Positions 51,599-63,504 of a DNA stretch of 64,000 nt are shown in pieces. Each line of letters opens with the position of its first letter. Within the stretch, counting starts at the first letter, position 1. Made by a program: the position numbers and the translations under genes. A model generated the notes under the pieces. It saw only the letters and a program-made list of their open reading frames with translations. It was not told the DNA's origin and made no database searches. The DNA lies in NCBI GenBank assembly GCA_963920705.1, contig CAWUCO010000001.1, forward strand, positions 2,007,982-2,071,981, given 5' to 3'. The DNA is from Odiellus spinosus. Taxonomy: Eukaryota; Arthropoda; Arachnida; Opiliones; Phalangiidae.

Positions 51599-51953
51599 TG
51601 CATCTAATCAGAAGCCGATGAAACCCTCCTTTGAAGTATACTACTCTAATGTTCCATATAGCACTCCTCTCTGTATGGGTAACATTCACAATTTTACGAG
51701 ATTGGAGGGGTCCTACTTCATACCCCTGTCTACGGAAAATTGGAAATTCTCTCTCTCCACAAACGACGACGTTTTTTTTGACGAACTCCAAGGCTGCTAG
51801 AGATATTCGCTCGACGAACTCCCGCTCCGAAAATATTTACCGTTTGGAGGCGTACGAATCGCGCTTTTTGAAACTAACCCATACAGAGAGAGGTAGACAA
51901 GACCCGGGAGTAATAGACTTCAAAGGAGTGTTTCATCGGCTTCTGATCTAATG
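51599..51953. repeat. Inverted pair at the 5' end of transposase 2
   Basis: AATCAGAAGCCGATGAAACC and a further 60 bases at 51,599-51,684 are mirrored at 51,866-51,953, directly abutting the transposase start codon. The 5' end of the element seems to be duplicated in reverse. Frames at 51,495-51,951 come from it. Confidence 0.7.
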
Positions 51954-52930
51954 TATAAATTGGCCGAGGGTAATGCTGCAGAAGCTCGACGTTTGTATCA
52001 GGAACGATTTCCGCAAAGGCAACTACCGAATCGATTGACCTTCCAGGCTGTTGAGAGGCGTTTGAGAGAGAGTGGACGAATTAAACCGGCGGAACCTCAA
52101 CCTTAGAGTGCGAGACGTACCAGAAGACGTAGAAGGAGATGTCCTAACCATCTTCGAGGACGATCCAGAAACATGTACCCGCCAAGCTGGGCGCCGATTG
52201 GGGGTTAATCACGTGCTCGTTTGGAAAGTTCTCAAAGGTTATCAGTTTCATCCTTATCACTTTCAAAAATCTCAAGCCCTGAACCCAGCGGACTACCCAC
52301 GGCGAACGGCGTTTTGTCAGGGGTTTCTACCTCAAGTGAACGCCTTGCATTTCCCATGGGTTCTGTTCGTTACCGACGAAGCTAACTTTTCACGAGTGGG
52401 TATTGTCAACCTGCATAACAAGCATCAGTGGTCCCAAAGAAACCCTCACGCAACTACAGTTAGATCGTATCAAGTACAATTTAGTTTAAACGTCTGGTGT
52501 GGAATTGTGGGGGACTATGTAATTGGCCCACATTTTCTAGAGCCAAGGTTAAACGGTGAGGCTTGTGTGCGATTCTTAGGAGACAATCTACCGGAACTCC
52601 CTTAGGTTTGCGACGAGAAATGTGGTTTATGCACGACGGTGCACCAGCGCATTTTAGCCTCGCAGTTAGAGCTCATCTTAACGCTACATTTCCTTTGCGA
52701 TGATTAGGTCAAGGAGGACCTGTGGAGTGGCCTACCCGATCACCAGATCTCAACTGTTGCGATTTCTTCCTTTGGGACCATCTGAAAGAATTGGTTTACA
52801 CGAGTGAAGTGCATGATGTTGAAGAACTACAAAGTAGTACTTGGCTGTGAAACCATTCGCGATAATCCAGGAATATTTCAACGTGTAATGGGAATGTTTA
52901 TAAGAAGAGTGAATGTTTAACTTAACGCCT
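51951..52930 (+). pseudogene. Tc1/mariner-superfamily transposase (DUF4817/DDE_3 type), 2
   Basis: More complete than the copy at 31.9 kb. It starts at ATG 51,951 with the N-terminal helix-turn-helix (NAAEARRLYQERFPQRQLPN, then RRLRESG). A frameshift near 52,080 leads to a 177-residue frame with RRLGVNHVLVWKVL, FVTDEANFSR (first catalytic Asp), SLNVWCGIV and GPHFLE. Another shift at about 52,600 and a TGA in place of Trp near 52,702 precede MHDGAPAHF (second Asp) and WPTRSPDLNCCDFFLW (third acidic residue). All three catalytic positions are kept, but at least three lesions prevent a full product. Intact relatives are about 330-350 residues. Confidence 0.8.
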
Positions 52931-53505
52931 GTGGTGAACACTTTGAACAATATTTGTAATGAATTCCGATTAGTAGACGTATTAATAAACATGGTGTATG
53001 TAACTACGTATGTTGCATCTGCCTCTTTGAATTATCCGCACCTTACTTTTATGACACGCATTTTGAGTTGAAGTGCTTTTGGCTAAGTGTCATTACTATT
53101 AGATGTAGCAGTATCGGTTACGCGTAATCGTAACTATAAGCTAAAATACTTCTTACCATAACCTTTTGAACAATTTCAACCGTTCAACTATAGCTCAGCA
53201 TTTGCATTCAACACGTTCGTTATCGACGTAGTCATACTTATAATTTTACGTTATATACTATTGGTAATTGAGATTAAGCTTATCTCTTTCGATTCGAGGC
53301 TTATAAAATTGAGCATTATGTTTAAAATCAATTTGGTCAAAGATACAATAAGCGTTTAACAGTTCCGATTTTTTTCTTGTTATGGGTACAAATTTTTGAG
53401 GGCATATAACTTTGAAACGGTGCACTTTATGACAATGGTCCTTAGGACGTTTTTTATTCAATTTGTCCCAAACAACAGCCCCTTTAATTTGTTATAGACT
53501 TGATA
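52931..53505. other. No gene seen
   Basis: AT-rich. A minus-strand frame of 67 residues (53,258-53,461) is basic but without a known domain. Confidence 0.4.
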
Positions 53506-53509
53506 ATCG

Positions 53510-53838
53510 GCTTCAACTATCCAGCATCGAGATCCGACCGCAAAGTGGATGGTGGAAGGCGATAATATCCAATGGGAGACGTCCTGTTGTATATAATTGC
53601 ACGACACCTGACACTCAATGTGGCAGCCATGCTTAAAGGAGGTAATTCCCGTTAAACGGAATAAAACAATAAGCTGGCATGATTACGTCTCTAGACTTTT
53701 TGCTCCACGAGCTAGGTCACGTGATTTCCGTTTACACAAGATATCCGCTTAAACAGGTAGTGACACACAGGCACACACACCCATACGACCAGTGTAAAAC
53801 CTCCCCCTCAACTAAAGCTCAGTCGGGGAGGTAAAAAA
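53510..53838 (+). repeat. Family-B repeat, copy 2 (5'-truncated)
   Basis: Matches 3,455-3,777 and ends in the hairpin CCTCCCCCTCAAC...GGGGAGG followed by GT and seven A. Confidence 0.75.
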
Positions 53839-53993
53839 ATTACGGGGCTGCTACGCGTAATGGTATTTGAAAACGGGAACAAAGATAGCTCAGTGTGGAT
53901 TCTACGTTGTTCAAATACGCGAGTGGAGAGTCGAGGGCATGCTATTGTAAGCCAAGTTCAAGCCCTACGGACCGAGGTCAACCTGTCATCACG

Positions 53994-54044
53994 AGATCCA
54001 ATCACGTGATGCTTTTCCCCACTCGCTCTACATTTCACTTTAGG
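53994..54044. repeat. Inverse copy of the 5,126 repeat
   Basis: AGATCCAATCACGTGATGC and the following CTTTTCCCCACTCG, reverse of 5,126-5,176. Confidence 0.55.
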
Positions 54045-55510
54045 ATCATCCATATCATATATACCAAATAAAACACGAGGAATTTCAAAGTGAATCCGGT
54101 TTAGAAAGTCCGTCAACTGTAAATTGTGGCGAGAATAACCTGGTTCGATCTGCGCATGCGCACACGCAACATACATTTGTGAAACGCGTGGGAATTATAA
54201 AAAATAAATTGGAAAGCCCGTACTAGTTATTAAAACCAATTCTTACGCTATTGTTCCCAAGTTTGCCAATTATTGCAGTATTTACCCATACATAAAGCTG
54301 ATTCTCACAAGAATATCAAAATCACTTTGATATTTTGTATGCGATCCGTCTTCAAATTTAGTGGTCTACACATACTCGCGTGCTGGCGAACTCGATTTTA
54401 CGCGTGTCACAAATACACGGGAAACCTACTGTACTTCAGTTCAAGGAGAGTTTTCAAGACTAAAATTTTCTTAAGAGGTTTAACATTTTGTATCAATCAG
54501 CCTCAGCTGGAAATCTTATACACCAATTCCGATTGAACTGGTTAAAGTTGGACCGAGTATAATCGAAGCTATTATTAAGTTCCAATCGATAAATTAAAAT
54601 TTTAACATAACCTCTCCATTTGCCTCGATTTTAAGTATACGCAAATACTCAAAATTAAACGTCAAAATAAAAGTCTGGCGCGAATTTCTGACATATCCAA
54701 TCAGACTAAGCAACTTTATTTTGCGCATACTAATGCACAGATCGAGGCAACCAAGTCGCTTAGACATTTATTGGCGATTGCGCGAGAAATTGCAAACACT
54801 AATGAAGAATTTACTGCAAATCCAACGTTTCTTGTGAATTATACCTGCGCGTACACGCAACATTTTCACACGAAGCACATTCGTAAAGTTCGCAAATGCG
54901 CGAGAAAGCAAACACATTTCCGAAGTTTTAGTGCACCCAGCTTAGGACAGTATCGCAAAACAGGCGAGAAATGAAAAAACCAAATGTTCATCCCGGTCTA
55001 TAAAGCTAATTCTCTCAATATTCAGCCGAAATAAAAAAAATAAAATAAAATCATTTTTTATGTCCATGTATACACGCCATAAAATCATCTCTATATCCCT
55101 GTGAACGCGCCTTTATCTCTTATCTAATTATGTCGTTTCTATCATCGATACCAGTGTAAACAGACCTTAATTTAGATTCTTCAATCCGCCCCAAGTTTGC
55201 AGCAAGTCTTAGCCTATACTACCCGTTATACCTTTGCTTTTTGACTAAATTATATATATGGAAAATAGCTTAGCGCATGCTGCAAACTCAAGCTGTTATT
55301 AAACGGTCACATTTCTTTCAATTTTTGGACAATTTCTTAAATATCTTCTAAACTATCTCGAATTTTAAATTGATTTTTCAGCTTTGTTATTAATTAGATC
55401 CAGTTAAACAATATTATTATTTTAAATTAAAATTTAAATGCATTATACGCTTCAATTCCTTAAAAGATATCGCGGCATAAGGCCAAAATAGTTAGGGCAT
55501 GGAAAAGGGG
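54045..55510. other. No gene supported
   Basis: Frames at 54,273-54,536 and 54,771-54,974 (+) have no domain or splice/promoter context. AT-rich elsewhere. Confidence 0.4.
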
Positions 55511-55540
55511 TATATATAGCTTTCGCGGGCCTTTATTCAT
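55511..55540 (+). promoter_or_regulatory. Candidate TATA promoter
   Basis: TATATATA at 55,511-55,518 and TTCATCG at 55,536 with 28-base spacing to the A. A C-run (about 55,570-55,584) and family-B copy 3 follow, so it could drive transcription of that repeat. Confidence 0.3.
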
Positions 55541-55594
55541 CGAGCGAGTAACCGAGAAGAGTTGGGGAACACCCCCCCCCCCCCGCGCTCAGCG

Positions 55595-56067
55595 TTTAGA
55601 CGTTTATCGTAACCCTAGGCATTCGGTAACTGCACCACAAAGACCCGTAGAGGGAGAAGTTGAGTGGAGTGGAAGGCTGATGTGGACCATATTAGAGTGG
55701 GACGCCTCGCTATAGTGTGGTTCGCTGAGATCGGAAACTGGAAGTTGGATCCTGGTGTGGGGATGGTCGGAGGTTATCACAGTGGGAGACGTCCCATTGC
55801 GTATAATCTCCTTCAACTGTCCACTTGACCGTAAAGTGGATGGTTTAAGTCGATAATAGGCAATTGTAGACGCCCTGTTGTATATAATTGCACGACACCT
55901 GAAACACAATGCTAAAAGGTAATTGGACGATAAGCTGGCTTGATTACGTCTCTAGACTTGTTGCTCCACGGATATTGCTCACGTGATATCAGGTTACACA
56001 GGATATCCGCTTACACAGGAAGTGACACACATGACCAATGTAAAACCTCCCCCGGGGAGGTAAAAAG
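55595..56067 (+). repeat. Family-B repeat, copy 3
   Basis: Same 5' part as copy 1 (GTTTATCGTAACCCTAGGCA) and same 3' end. Hairpin shortened to the palindrome ACCTCCCCCGGGGAGGT, then five A. Confidence 0.75.
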
Positions 56068-56504
56068 GGTGTAACGTTTAATTTTCCATGTTATTTTATA
56101 ACCAAACAAACCGCTAACAATGAATATTAAACATTTCTAATCGTAGAAATTTGAATAATATAATCAGAAAATAACGCTTCAATTTTCAAATAAGTACAGT
56201 AATTAAACACGAATATATCATTAAAGGGATAGTTCCACGATCTAGTAAAACCTTTAGTTCAATGATAACTTTTACCGGAACATGCGGAAGAATTATAAAT
56301 AAATATATGTGTTCTCCTAGAAATCATCCACCTAGCTCATTTGACCTAATGATTTATTCAACCGTATCCTGTTCCTTCGAATAATAGTCAAATTTGTGGG
56401 TTTAAAATCATAGTTTATTTAATTAATGTAACTATAAATACCTTAATCTTAAACATTTTGTTATACGTTTACTTTGGTAAGGTGTTAGTTTTTGATCAAT
56501 TTGG
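56068..56504. other. No gene seen
   Basis: AT-rich, no supported frame. Confidence 0.4.
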
Positions 56505-56700
56505 TTGCATCGGTTAAATATTTTATTCACCTCTTCAAGCCAAGTACATCGATTAAATATTCTTACATCTTATAATCTAGTGCATCGATTAAATATTTTC
56601 TTTACATCTTTTAGTATAGTGCATCGATCAAATATTTTCTTTACATCTTCTGGTCAAGTGCATCGATTAACTATTTTCTTCACATCGATTAAATATCTAG
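56505..56700. repeat. Tandem array, unit about 36 bp
   Basis: Five to six units around GTGCATCGATTAAATATTTT, CTTTACATCTT and a variable spacer. The plus-strand frame is array-derived. Confidence 0.85.
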
Positions 56701-57394
56701 AGACGAGAGGCGCCATCCGCTAGACGGGGATAATTTGTTGAAAGACTCAGAATTCCTTGTCAATTATACGCAAAGCCAGCGCCATCTACCAAAATGGGTA
56801 ATCGGCCACAAATACATGTTTTTCAAGGCTTAAGAGATTTGAAATTCGCGCCTTCATTAAATATGCGCGGAACACGTCATATTTTAGCAAATTAGACCTC
56901 CATGCAGTCTACAGGTGGAGTGAAAACGGGTGCTGTCCATGCCACGTATTATCCCCTAACTCAGAGATGGCGCTACCCGTGGTTTGTCGACGTCAGAGTG
57001 TATGGAAAGAGGCGTATGTCTTAAGCGCAGCATTTTACAGCTTTCAGCGTTTGATTGTAGTCATAAATGCTGAAAAATATTTTCTTAGTGTTTTAACTGT
57101 TAACTCAGTTAAATAAAAGCAAAGCTCACCCTGAAATTTACTCGCTTCGCTAATGCCACTTTTTTTCTGAAAATTTAAATTCCACCCTCGAAAAAAAAAA
57201 AAAAAATCATCAGCGTGCCAAATTGGTGTATCATCAAAAGCAGTGTAGATCTATTTTGCCATCCGCGAGCTGCCTTTTCGAATGCTCTTTCCAAAAATCT
57301 GTTGAATATTATTGAGCGAAATATGAAGAGGGTTGGACGGAATGTATTTAGCCGCGCTTGTTTTGATTCGATGGTTTCTTCGAGAAGCGTCTTC
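56701..57394. other. No gene seen; 3' flank of the receptor gene
   Basis: Receptor 3' untranslated sequence is expected here (minus strand). A 65-residue plus-strand frame at 57,215-57,412 overlaps the last receptor exon and is not supported. Confidence 0.4.
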
Positions 57395-59320
57395 TTATTT
57401 GAAATAAAATAAGAGTATTTCGAAGAATAGGCAGATTGAAGCGACGCTAAATCCGCATATCCAAATCAAGAATATTAACGACACTTCGTCAATGGTCTGG
57501 GCGCTGGCTGAGGTCATGAAAGTGCTTTTACCCTTTGCTAGCCAAGTTCGCATTCGAAAATCGTAAAATCTCCGTTTTCTTTGATCTTGGCCAGTTTCGA
57601 AATATATTCCAATACTTAAAAAAAGAATCTTGAACTTTAAATAGACACGCAACCCGTCCAGAATACCTTTCTCATTGCATACACCCCCTATAAATAAATG
57701 TAAACTTCCTAAAAAGTCTCTCCTCACGCTGTGTGGTGGTTCGTTCGGTAAAGATGCGAAACTTATTTAACCACGTATTCGTAATTGTTAGCAAGACGCG
57801 CCAATATGTTTTTTTTTGACGAGATAAATTTCGTAAAGTCGCCACCACAGCGCGTTGTAAATGCTAAATTCCCATGCCTTACCTTCCTGTTTTTTCTGAT
57901 ATAGAGGTGTAGTCCGCAAAATACTCGTTAGACCTCGTCAAAAACTAAGTTCTAATTTGTCGAAAACTTACAGATAATTCACTTCTTCCAAGATTGGTCG
58001 CGGTAGTTTCTGATTGTAAATAAAATATCCATATTGGGTTAAATACGTCTTTTCTCCGAAATATAGTCTTTTCGCGCCGGGTAGGAAATTTTTCGCCATC
58101 GTGGTCAAACGGTAGTAGTGAAAGATCGCGTTTTTCATAGTGGATGGAGTGGACACGAAATAGAATCTCGGGGTACCGTTCCGAAACATCTGAAACAATG
58201 CAGGGTGGTATCGTCGATAGAAGATCGCTTCCTTCAACATCTTATCCATTAGTGGAAAAGACTTTCGATTATCCGAAGCATAACCCGCAAAGACTCCATC
58301 AGCATATAATGCGGGGATAGAACCAGGATACATCTTCAAATCTTCGAGTTTGTCTATTCGAATATTCTTTGAGATCATGAATTCGCTCTTTAAATTGCCC
58401 GTGTAAGCTTTCATTATGACCATTGTGCCCAATATCCAACCACTCAACAGAAGTTTCGCCGATAGTTGTCGCGGAAAAATATCCGGAGCTATTTTAACAT
58501 GTTTTAAGTAGTTTTGTTAATAATATTTATTCAAGAATCCATTTAAGACTGTTCAAGAACTGTAGAATCTCCTCGTGAACTAAGAACACTTGGGGAGGTT
58601 AATAAAGATCAATTTCTATCTCTATCTAAAAGGGCACTTTAAGTTTGGGTTAATTCTAGTTTCCAAAATGAAGAATTGGAAAAAACCTATAACGATAATA
58701 CAAATTATAGAAAATTGAAAGTTGTTTTTTAATATCACGTTAAATTTTGTAAAAACGTACTTAAATGCAAAGCAAAATGCTGTTCCGCGAAGTGGAAAGA
58801 CTCCAAGAGGGATACTACGCGCTTATCTCTATAAAGGAGTTAAGAACCAAGAGGGAATACGGGTACAATTCTACCTTCTTACGATCTCGGCCGATCTGAA
58901 AGGGTTCTTGGTATATACGATGGCTAGAATGGTTCATGACGGATACTCAACTGTTCATTAGAAGGTTTGAAGCGTAGTACCAGATGTATTCCAAGCATCG
59001 AAAACGATTCGCGAACTTCAAGCGAATGAAGTTCATTTTCAAAATTCCGCAGACGAGAGACAATACTAGCAGACTGATTAACAACATCATCCAAACAGAT
59101 CCTTCAATGCCCCCCAATGAAAATCTTTTGCCATCACTGACCGTGGGTTTTACGATGGTTATAATCTTGTATTCTTCGAAAGTAATTTGGGGGGTAAGGT
59201 GGATCAAGTCGCAAAACTGGCCTCCGAAAGGTGTAGTAACTGTATCAACAATCTGCAAGATGTGTACAATTATAATTTTGATAAACAGTTCTATGTCCAT
59301 GGAACCTGTTTTGGAAATAT
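57395..59320 (-). CDS. Divergent ionotropic receptor (IR) gene, C-terminal three exons
   Basis: IRs are arthropod chemosensory channels derived from ionotropic glutamate receptors and sit in sensory-neuron membranes. Minus-strand exons: 58952-59320, 57972-58488, 57395-57614. The first covers the end of ligand-binding lobe S1 (PFGGQFCDLIHLTPQITFEE, then KIITIVKP) and helix M1 (VWMMLLISLLVLSLV). The second has the pore-to-M3 part (PRQLSAKLLLSGWILG, MVIMKAYTGNLKSEF) and most of lobe S2. The third has the M4 helix (IFLIWICGFSVASICLFF) and stop. The junctions fit: AACA/GTTGAG to AATAG/CT in phase 1, and a consensus GTAAGT donor to TTTTTTAAG in phase 2. SYTANLAA of glutamate receptors is replaced by AYTGNLKS, as in divergent IRs. 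About 370 residues are visible. The N-terminal part is missing unless exon 60,073-60,172 belongs to it. First donor GTTGAG is weak. Confidence 0.75.
58567..58600 (+). repeat. Family-B-type hairpin inside the receptor intron
   Basis: AATCTCCTCGTGAAC and ACACTTGGGGAGGTT pair imperfectly; AATAAA follows. Only the hairpin, not the rest of family B, is recognisable. Confidence 0.4.
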
Positions 59321-60072
59321 CTAAATCTTCTCGATTTACACCTTATCATCTGAAAGGTATTCCATTATTTATTGGATAGTTTGAAATATCGATGTTTAGC
59401 CCTCAAAATCTGTAGATACAAATCTTAAGTCTATTTAAAATTTTTTCAAATACTAATCACTGTAAATAGGTATGGAAACGATAAAATTTCGATAAGTTAT
59501 TTTTAAGCAAGATTCGTTTATCTCTCGTGGTATAATTATCAAAATTGCATCTAACTAAAGAAGATTTCAATTTAAGCGAAAACCGCGAACTGTTAGTAAT
59601 TGCGGTTCGCTTGATAATTGGCACGGCAGTTGGGAAATGACTTTTTAAAAATCACCATCCTCTCACGGAGCACGAGCGTCTTTTGATCATGACCTTGGCA
59701 ACAAGCCAATAGTTTGCCACTATTATAGCCGCGTTCACACTAGGCCTTGGAATCAATTTAAATCTTTTCAAAGGGTTTCGCTTAAGTCGCGTGAACGGAA
59801 AACCGTCTTTTCTAGAATCGATTTGATTCGATTTCTCGAAACTGCTTCGGGAACCAGTTTCGTACCAATGCGATTTCAACAACCGATTGATGAAGCTACG
59901 ATAAATCGATTTTATAAAGATAATGCATGAACGCGTGACGCTTAAAACTATTCCTGGCGATTTGAATAACGGTTTGATTTCACCGTTAAAATCGATTAAT
60001 CGATTAAGAAATGCTAGTCGCCCTTTCTTCGTAGAAATATAGTATCCGTATTTAAGAAATGTTGATACTTAC
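59321..60072. other. Intergenic or intronic, no exon seen
   Basis: Has a hairpin GCGAAAACCGCGAA...GCGGTTCGC near 59,576-59,611 and a GCCGCGTTCACACT motif at 59,729 resembling the 57-bp array at 14.9 kb. The minus-strand frame at 59,652-59,882 is not recognised. Confidence 0.4.
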
Positions 60073-60172
60073 ACCATGATATACAACGTCGAAAATATCG
60101 TCATCTAAGGTATGAGACGTCTTATTGGCTCGTAACGATGCTATGGCGTCTCTCAATTTTACAAATACGAGA
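60073..60172 (-). CDS. Candidate upstream exon, possibly of the receptor
   Basis: Minus strand: AATTTCAG acceptor, a 100-base open stretch (LVFVKLRDAIASLRA, then a segment ending DDDIFDVVYHG) and a perfect GTAAGT donor. It is entered in phase 2 and leaves in phase 0, or phase 1 if the preceding GTGTAA is the donor. The latter would fit the receptor exon at 59,320. The peptide is plausible for an S1 lobe but shows no diagnostic motif. An ATG 55 bases upstream is out of frame because of a run of eight A. Confidence 0.35.
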
Positions 60173-60344
60173 CTGAAATTTTTTAACATAATGAATTTTG
60201 ATGACGAAAATTTTCTATCGAACATTTATTTATGACTCGATAATCTATGAATTGAATTTTTTCACTTTTAAAATTGTTACGCAACCCTTAGTTTTTGTTA
60301 AAAGATTGTTCTGGCCATTTATAAGGACGGTATTTTAGGGTCAA

Positions 60345-60550
60345 TAGCTGGTATTATAAAAGTTCACTTCGTCCCAAACTTAAAAGGGCAACATCTTCCA
60401 TAGAAACGGGTTCTGTTTAACGTCTCTTTTTGTTATTTTCAACGTTGGAAATAATATAGATAATCCTATACTTTGACCCAACCTCGACAAAAGTCAACAT
60501 CTTCGATAGAGACGGGTGTTTTTCACGGCTCTTTTGGTTGTTGTAATACC
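60345..60550 (-). repeat. Inverse copy of the 5,735 repeat
   Basis: GGGCAACATCTTCCATAGAA and two related GACGGGT halves mirror 5,735-5,925. Confidence 0.6.
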
Positions 60551-61917
60551 AATTATTATACATCGAGCGAGAAAAATCGATGAAAGCGCCAAGTTTTTTA
60601 ATTATTTCCAAATAAAATGGCATTGTTTAAATCGGTATTTTGCCGGCTTAAGGACAAAACAAGACAAATAAACGCGCTGAAAATCTTGAGACGAAAGATG
60701 CTTTAAGCGACTATTTAGCGTATAGAATGTTTCCTAAGTACGTGTTGTTTTTACGCAATACTAGCTATTTGGAAAATCAATCAAAAACGTTTTCAGGAGT
60801 GGTGCGGAAATGATTGGTCAGTTTTGCATTGAGTTGAGATCCCAAATTTACAAAAGATCGTTATTGGATTTGCTGCATTTGCAAATGTATCAGCTCATCT
60901 TCGAGTATTGATGAATTCGGAATTTCCATTCTCATCAACCAACTTTCAGGGGCTACGGCCATTGGGGGACAAATATTACAAAGAATCATCGCGACAGAAG
61001 GCGTTACCGAGTAATAATAATAACAACGTAATTAAGTTATTAAAGTATACGAACAATTATTCGGTGCCGGAACGATTAAATATATATATAAATTAATCAA
61101 AAGTTTAAATTCAAATGTCATATATAATGATAAATAGATGGCGTGCCTGGCCTCTCTCTTATATAGTAAAACAAGTTTACCTAAAAAACCGGTACTATGA
61201 GAAACGAGTTGAGATAGCGCGAGGGGGCTACCGAGTACCGACGAGTATGACTCTCGCCATAGCTTAGCCAATCAGAATGGGAACTACGAAAGCGTCACCT
61301 CTTAACAGATCCGCGCGTAAAGATGTAATCCAATAGCTTGCTACTTTTTATCTATCCCCCTATTTTCGTGGCTAGCTACCAATTGTAGTTGATTTTACCG
61401 TACTCCGGAAAACTTTATCCTATCCTTTAATGAAATAATGGTCTTACGTGACGTTTGATAAGTTTAATAAAACATATTGCTTGGCCGAATCAATAGATCT
61501 TAATTGTTCCAGACCTCGAAGGAATCCTCTAAGACCGTTCTCTCTCCAATTTTCATTATCCTGACGAAAATTAATTATAATTAATTGTACAACATATTTT
61601 AATACTTTTCTAGCGAAGCCAACCGAGGGTATTGCAATAAAAACAGAATAGATGGCATTGCCGATTGCTTTCGTGTTTAGTCTACGTTGTCCGAACCAAA
61701 TTCGTATTTCTACAATCGCGGGGTAAAGCCAGTTTCCCCTTTAAAACGTTTTAAAACCGGGCAATTTGGTGGGAACTGGTGACATGTCTCCAAAGGATAG
61801 TTAAAATAAGATGATAAAGGACATAACAAAACCTACACACCATTGTAAACACCTGAAGTCTATGGGGTTCCATGTACCATATTTTCCAGGTTTGTCACGT
61901 TCATTTGTACTGATGTG
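60551..61917. other. No gene supported
   Basis: Short frames at 60,908-61,096 and 61,032-61,271 have no domain. A segment at about 61,290 resembles 51,113-51,160. Confidence 0.4.
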
Positions 61918-62020
61918 CCCATTCACTTGGACTGTTGTGCCTCTTCACTTGGACTGTTCAACCCCTTCACTTCAGCAGTTGGGCCCCTTCACTTGGATTG
62001 TTGGGCCCCTTCACTTATTT
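61918..62020. repeat. 24-bp tandem array
   Basis: Five units of CCCCTTCACTTGGACTGTTG plus GGC(C). The plus-strand frame at 61,811-62,035 runs through it. Confidence 0.85.
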
Positions 62021-62699
62021 AAATTTTTCAAGTAATCACGCGTGACTACTGGTTTTCAGTCTTTTGATGAGATGAATGTATAAAAATTAGTTTTTGAGGG
62101 AATTGAATGTTCCCCCTATGATGTGACTGACTCGCATTACTGGCGTCTCTATTCCAGAATTGTCAGTCAGCTAATCCCTCTATAGTTCTTCCAATTTTTC
62201 ATTGCTTCATTCTCCCTAAGATTGACCAAGAACTAGCTAGTTTGGATAATCCGCCTGGTTTAAACCAATTTAAAGCGAGTCTGTCCCCATTTGTTTTCGA
62301 ATGCCTATTGATTTTCTTTTCTTTTATCATATTATTATAACGCCGTATTCAAAATGTTATACCTCTTGGTTGAGGAGTTCTTAAAAAACTTCAAAATGGA
62401 AATGTGTCTTTCAGGATTATAAACTTTTATGAAAAATGAAATTTGTATATACATATTTTTAATCATTTTTTAACAATCTTCCGAAAATGCTACTAAGTTT
62501 CCATTTGAAATTCGTGAAATATCCGTGATAGCCTCACTTTAATGCTCTTAAAATAAATCTGATTAAAAACTGGCTGTATTAGGATAAACACGTTCGTGTT
62601 TATCCCTTTATCTAAACTCGAATTTCATCAGAAACCGTAATGTCTTTTCCAATGGACCCGTGGCGCCTGATAACTGAAATCGTCGTCGTCGTTTCCCTC
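62021..62699. other. No gene seen
   Basis: AT-rich; no supported feature. Confidence 0.4.
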
Positions 62700-63080
62700 T
62701 TCACACCGTCCACTGAATTCGAATTAATACAGACAAAGGTACTTTTGAAAAAATTTGATAAGACTTCGTTCGGGTACAAGAGTATCTCTAGTTAAACACA
62801 GATTTCAATAATGAAATGTTGATTAAGTATATGAAGTAATAGAAAGTAAGGTGCCTGAATGGGTTACAAAAGGGTGAAATCTTAAGCTTAGCCGAGCTTT
62901 ACTAATTGCTTCAAAATGGTAAACAAAATTTTATTTCTTAAACAGTAGAATGATAATGAATATCCATCGAATTCGAGTTAATAGAGAGACAGATGCCTGT
63001 ATGGGTGACGAAAAGGGTAAAACATATAACTAGCCGAGCTTTATTAGCTTTAAATTGATAAAAAAAAATTGATTTTATTA
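62700..63080. repeat. Tandem duplication, unit about 160 bp
   Basis: CATCGAATTCGAGTTAATA-like, TGCCTG(A/T)ATGGGT and TAGCCGAGCTTTA landmarks occur in the same order two to three times, with about 20% differences. Confidence 0.7.
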
Positions 63081-63303
63081 AACAGTTGATAAGCTTTTTT
63101 TAATGGCATTTTTTATCGTTAACGGAAAATTGCATTTATTGGGTTCTTTTACTAGGGTAGCCCTCTTCAGCCGTCTAATTTTGACTATTATGTCATATAA
63201 TGAGTATCCCATTATATTCACCCTAATTCACCGTAATTAAAAAGTTGGCATGATTTTCTTATCATTTGATTTTTTAACTTTAATAATATATCTCTTCTCG
63301 GCC

Positions 63304-63504
63304 TATATAAACGAGGTTTGCAGATTCAGTACTCACAGATGCACTGTAGCATTGAGTGGTTTACGTTAGCGTTTAAAATTGTGGCGAGCCCTCTCGTTTG
63401 TGCAATGGTGACGTCTTCGATTGTTTAAGCAATCGTTTCTCACCTATATTTCGGTGATAAGAGACCTATTTCTCAGGATCATTTGGGTAGAGTACTCGAA
63501 TAAA
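63304..63504 (+). promoter_or_regulatory. TATA/initiator and poly(A) signal within 200 bases (LTR-like)
   Basis: TATATAAA at 63,304-63,311, TCAGTA initiator at 63,326, and AATAAA at 63,499-63,504. Short hairpins lie between and after: CGATTG...CAATCG at 63,418, TCTCACC...GGTGA at 63,438, GGCGATT...AATCGCC at 63,509. The layout is that of an LTR (promoter, R region, poly(A) signal). No pairing LTR or primer site was found, and no gene is seen in 63,530-64,000. Confidence 0.35.

Noticed and set aside
57541-57620. Alternative reading frame of the last receptor exon (LEYISKLAKIKENGDF-type peptide)
   Set aside because: It looks receptor-like but is out of phase with the donor at 57,971 and meets a stop. 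The paralogous exon at 44,145 supports the other frame (FETGQ/FETSQ).
60075-60227. First exon with an ATG at 60,227
   Set aside because: A run of eight A (not six) puts this ATG out of frame with the open stretch, so I kept only the internal-exon reading.
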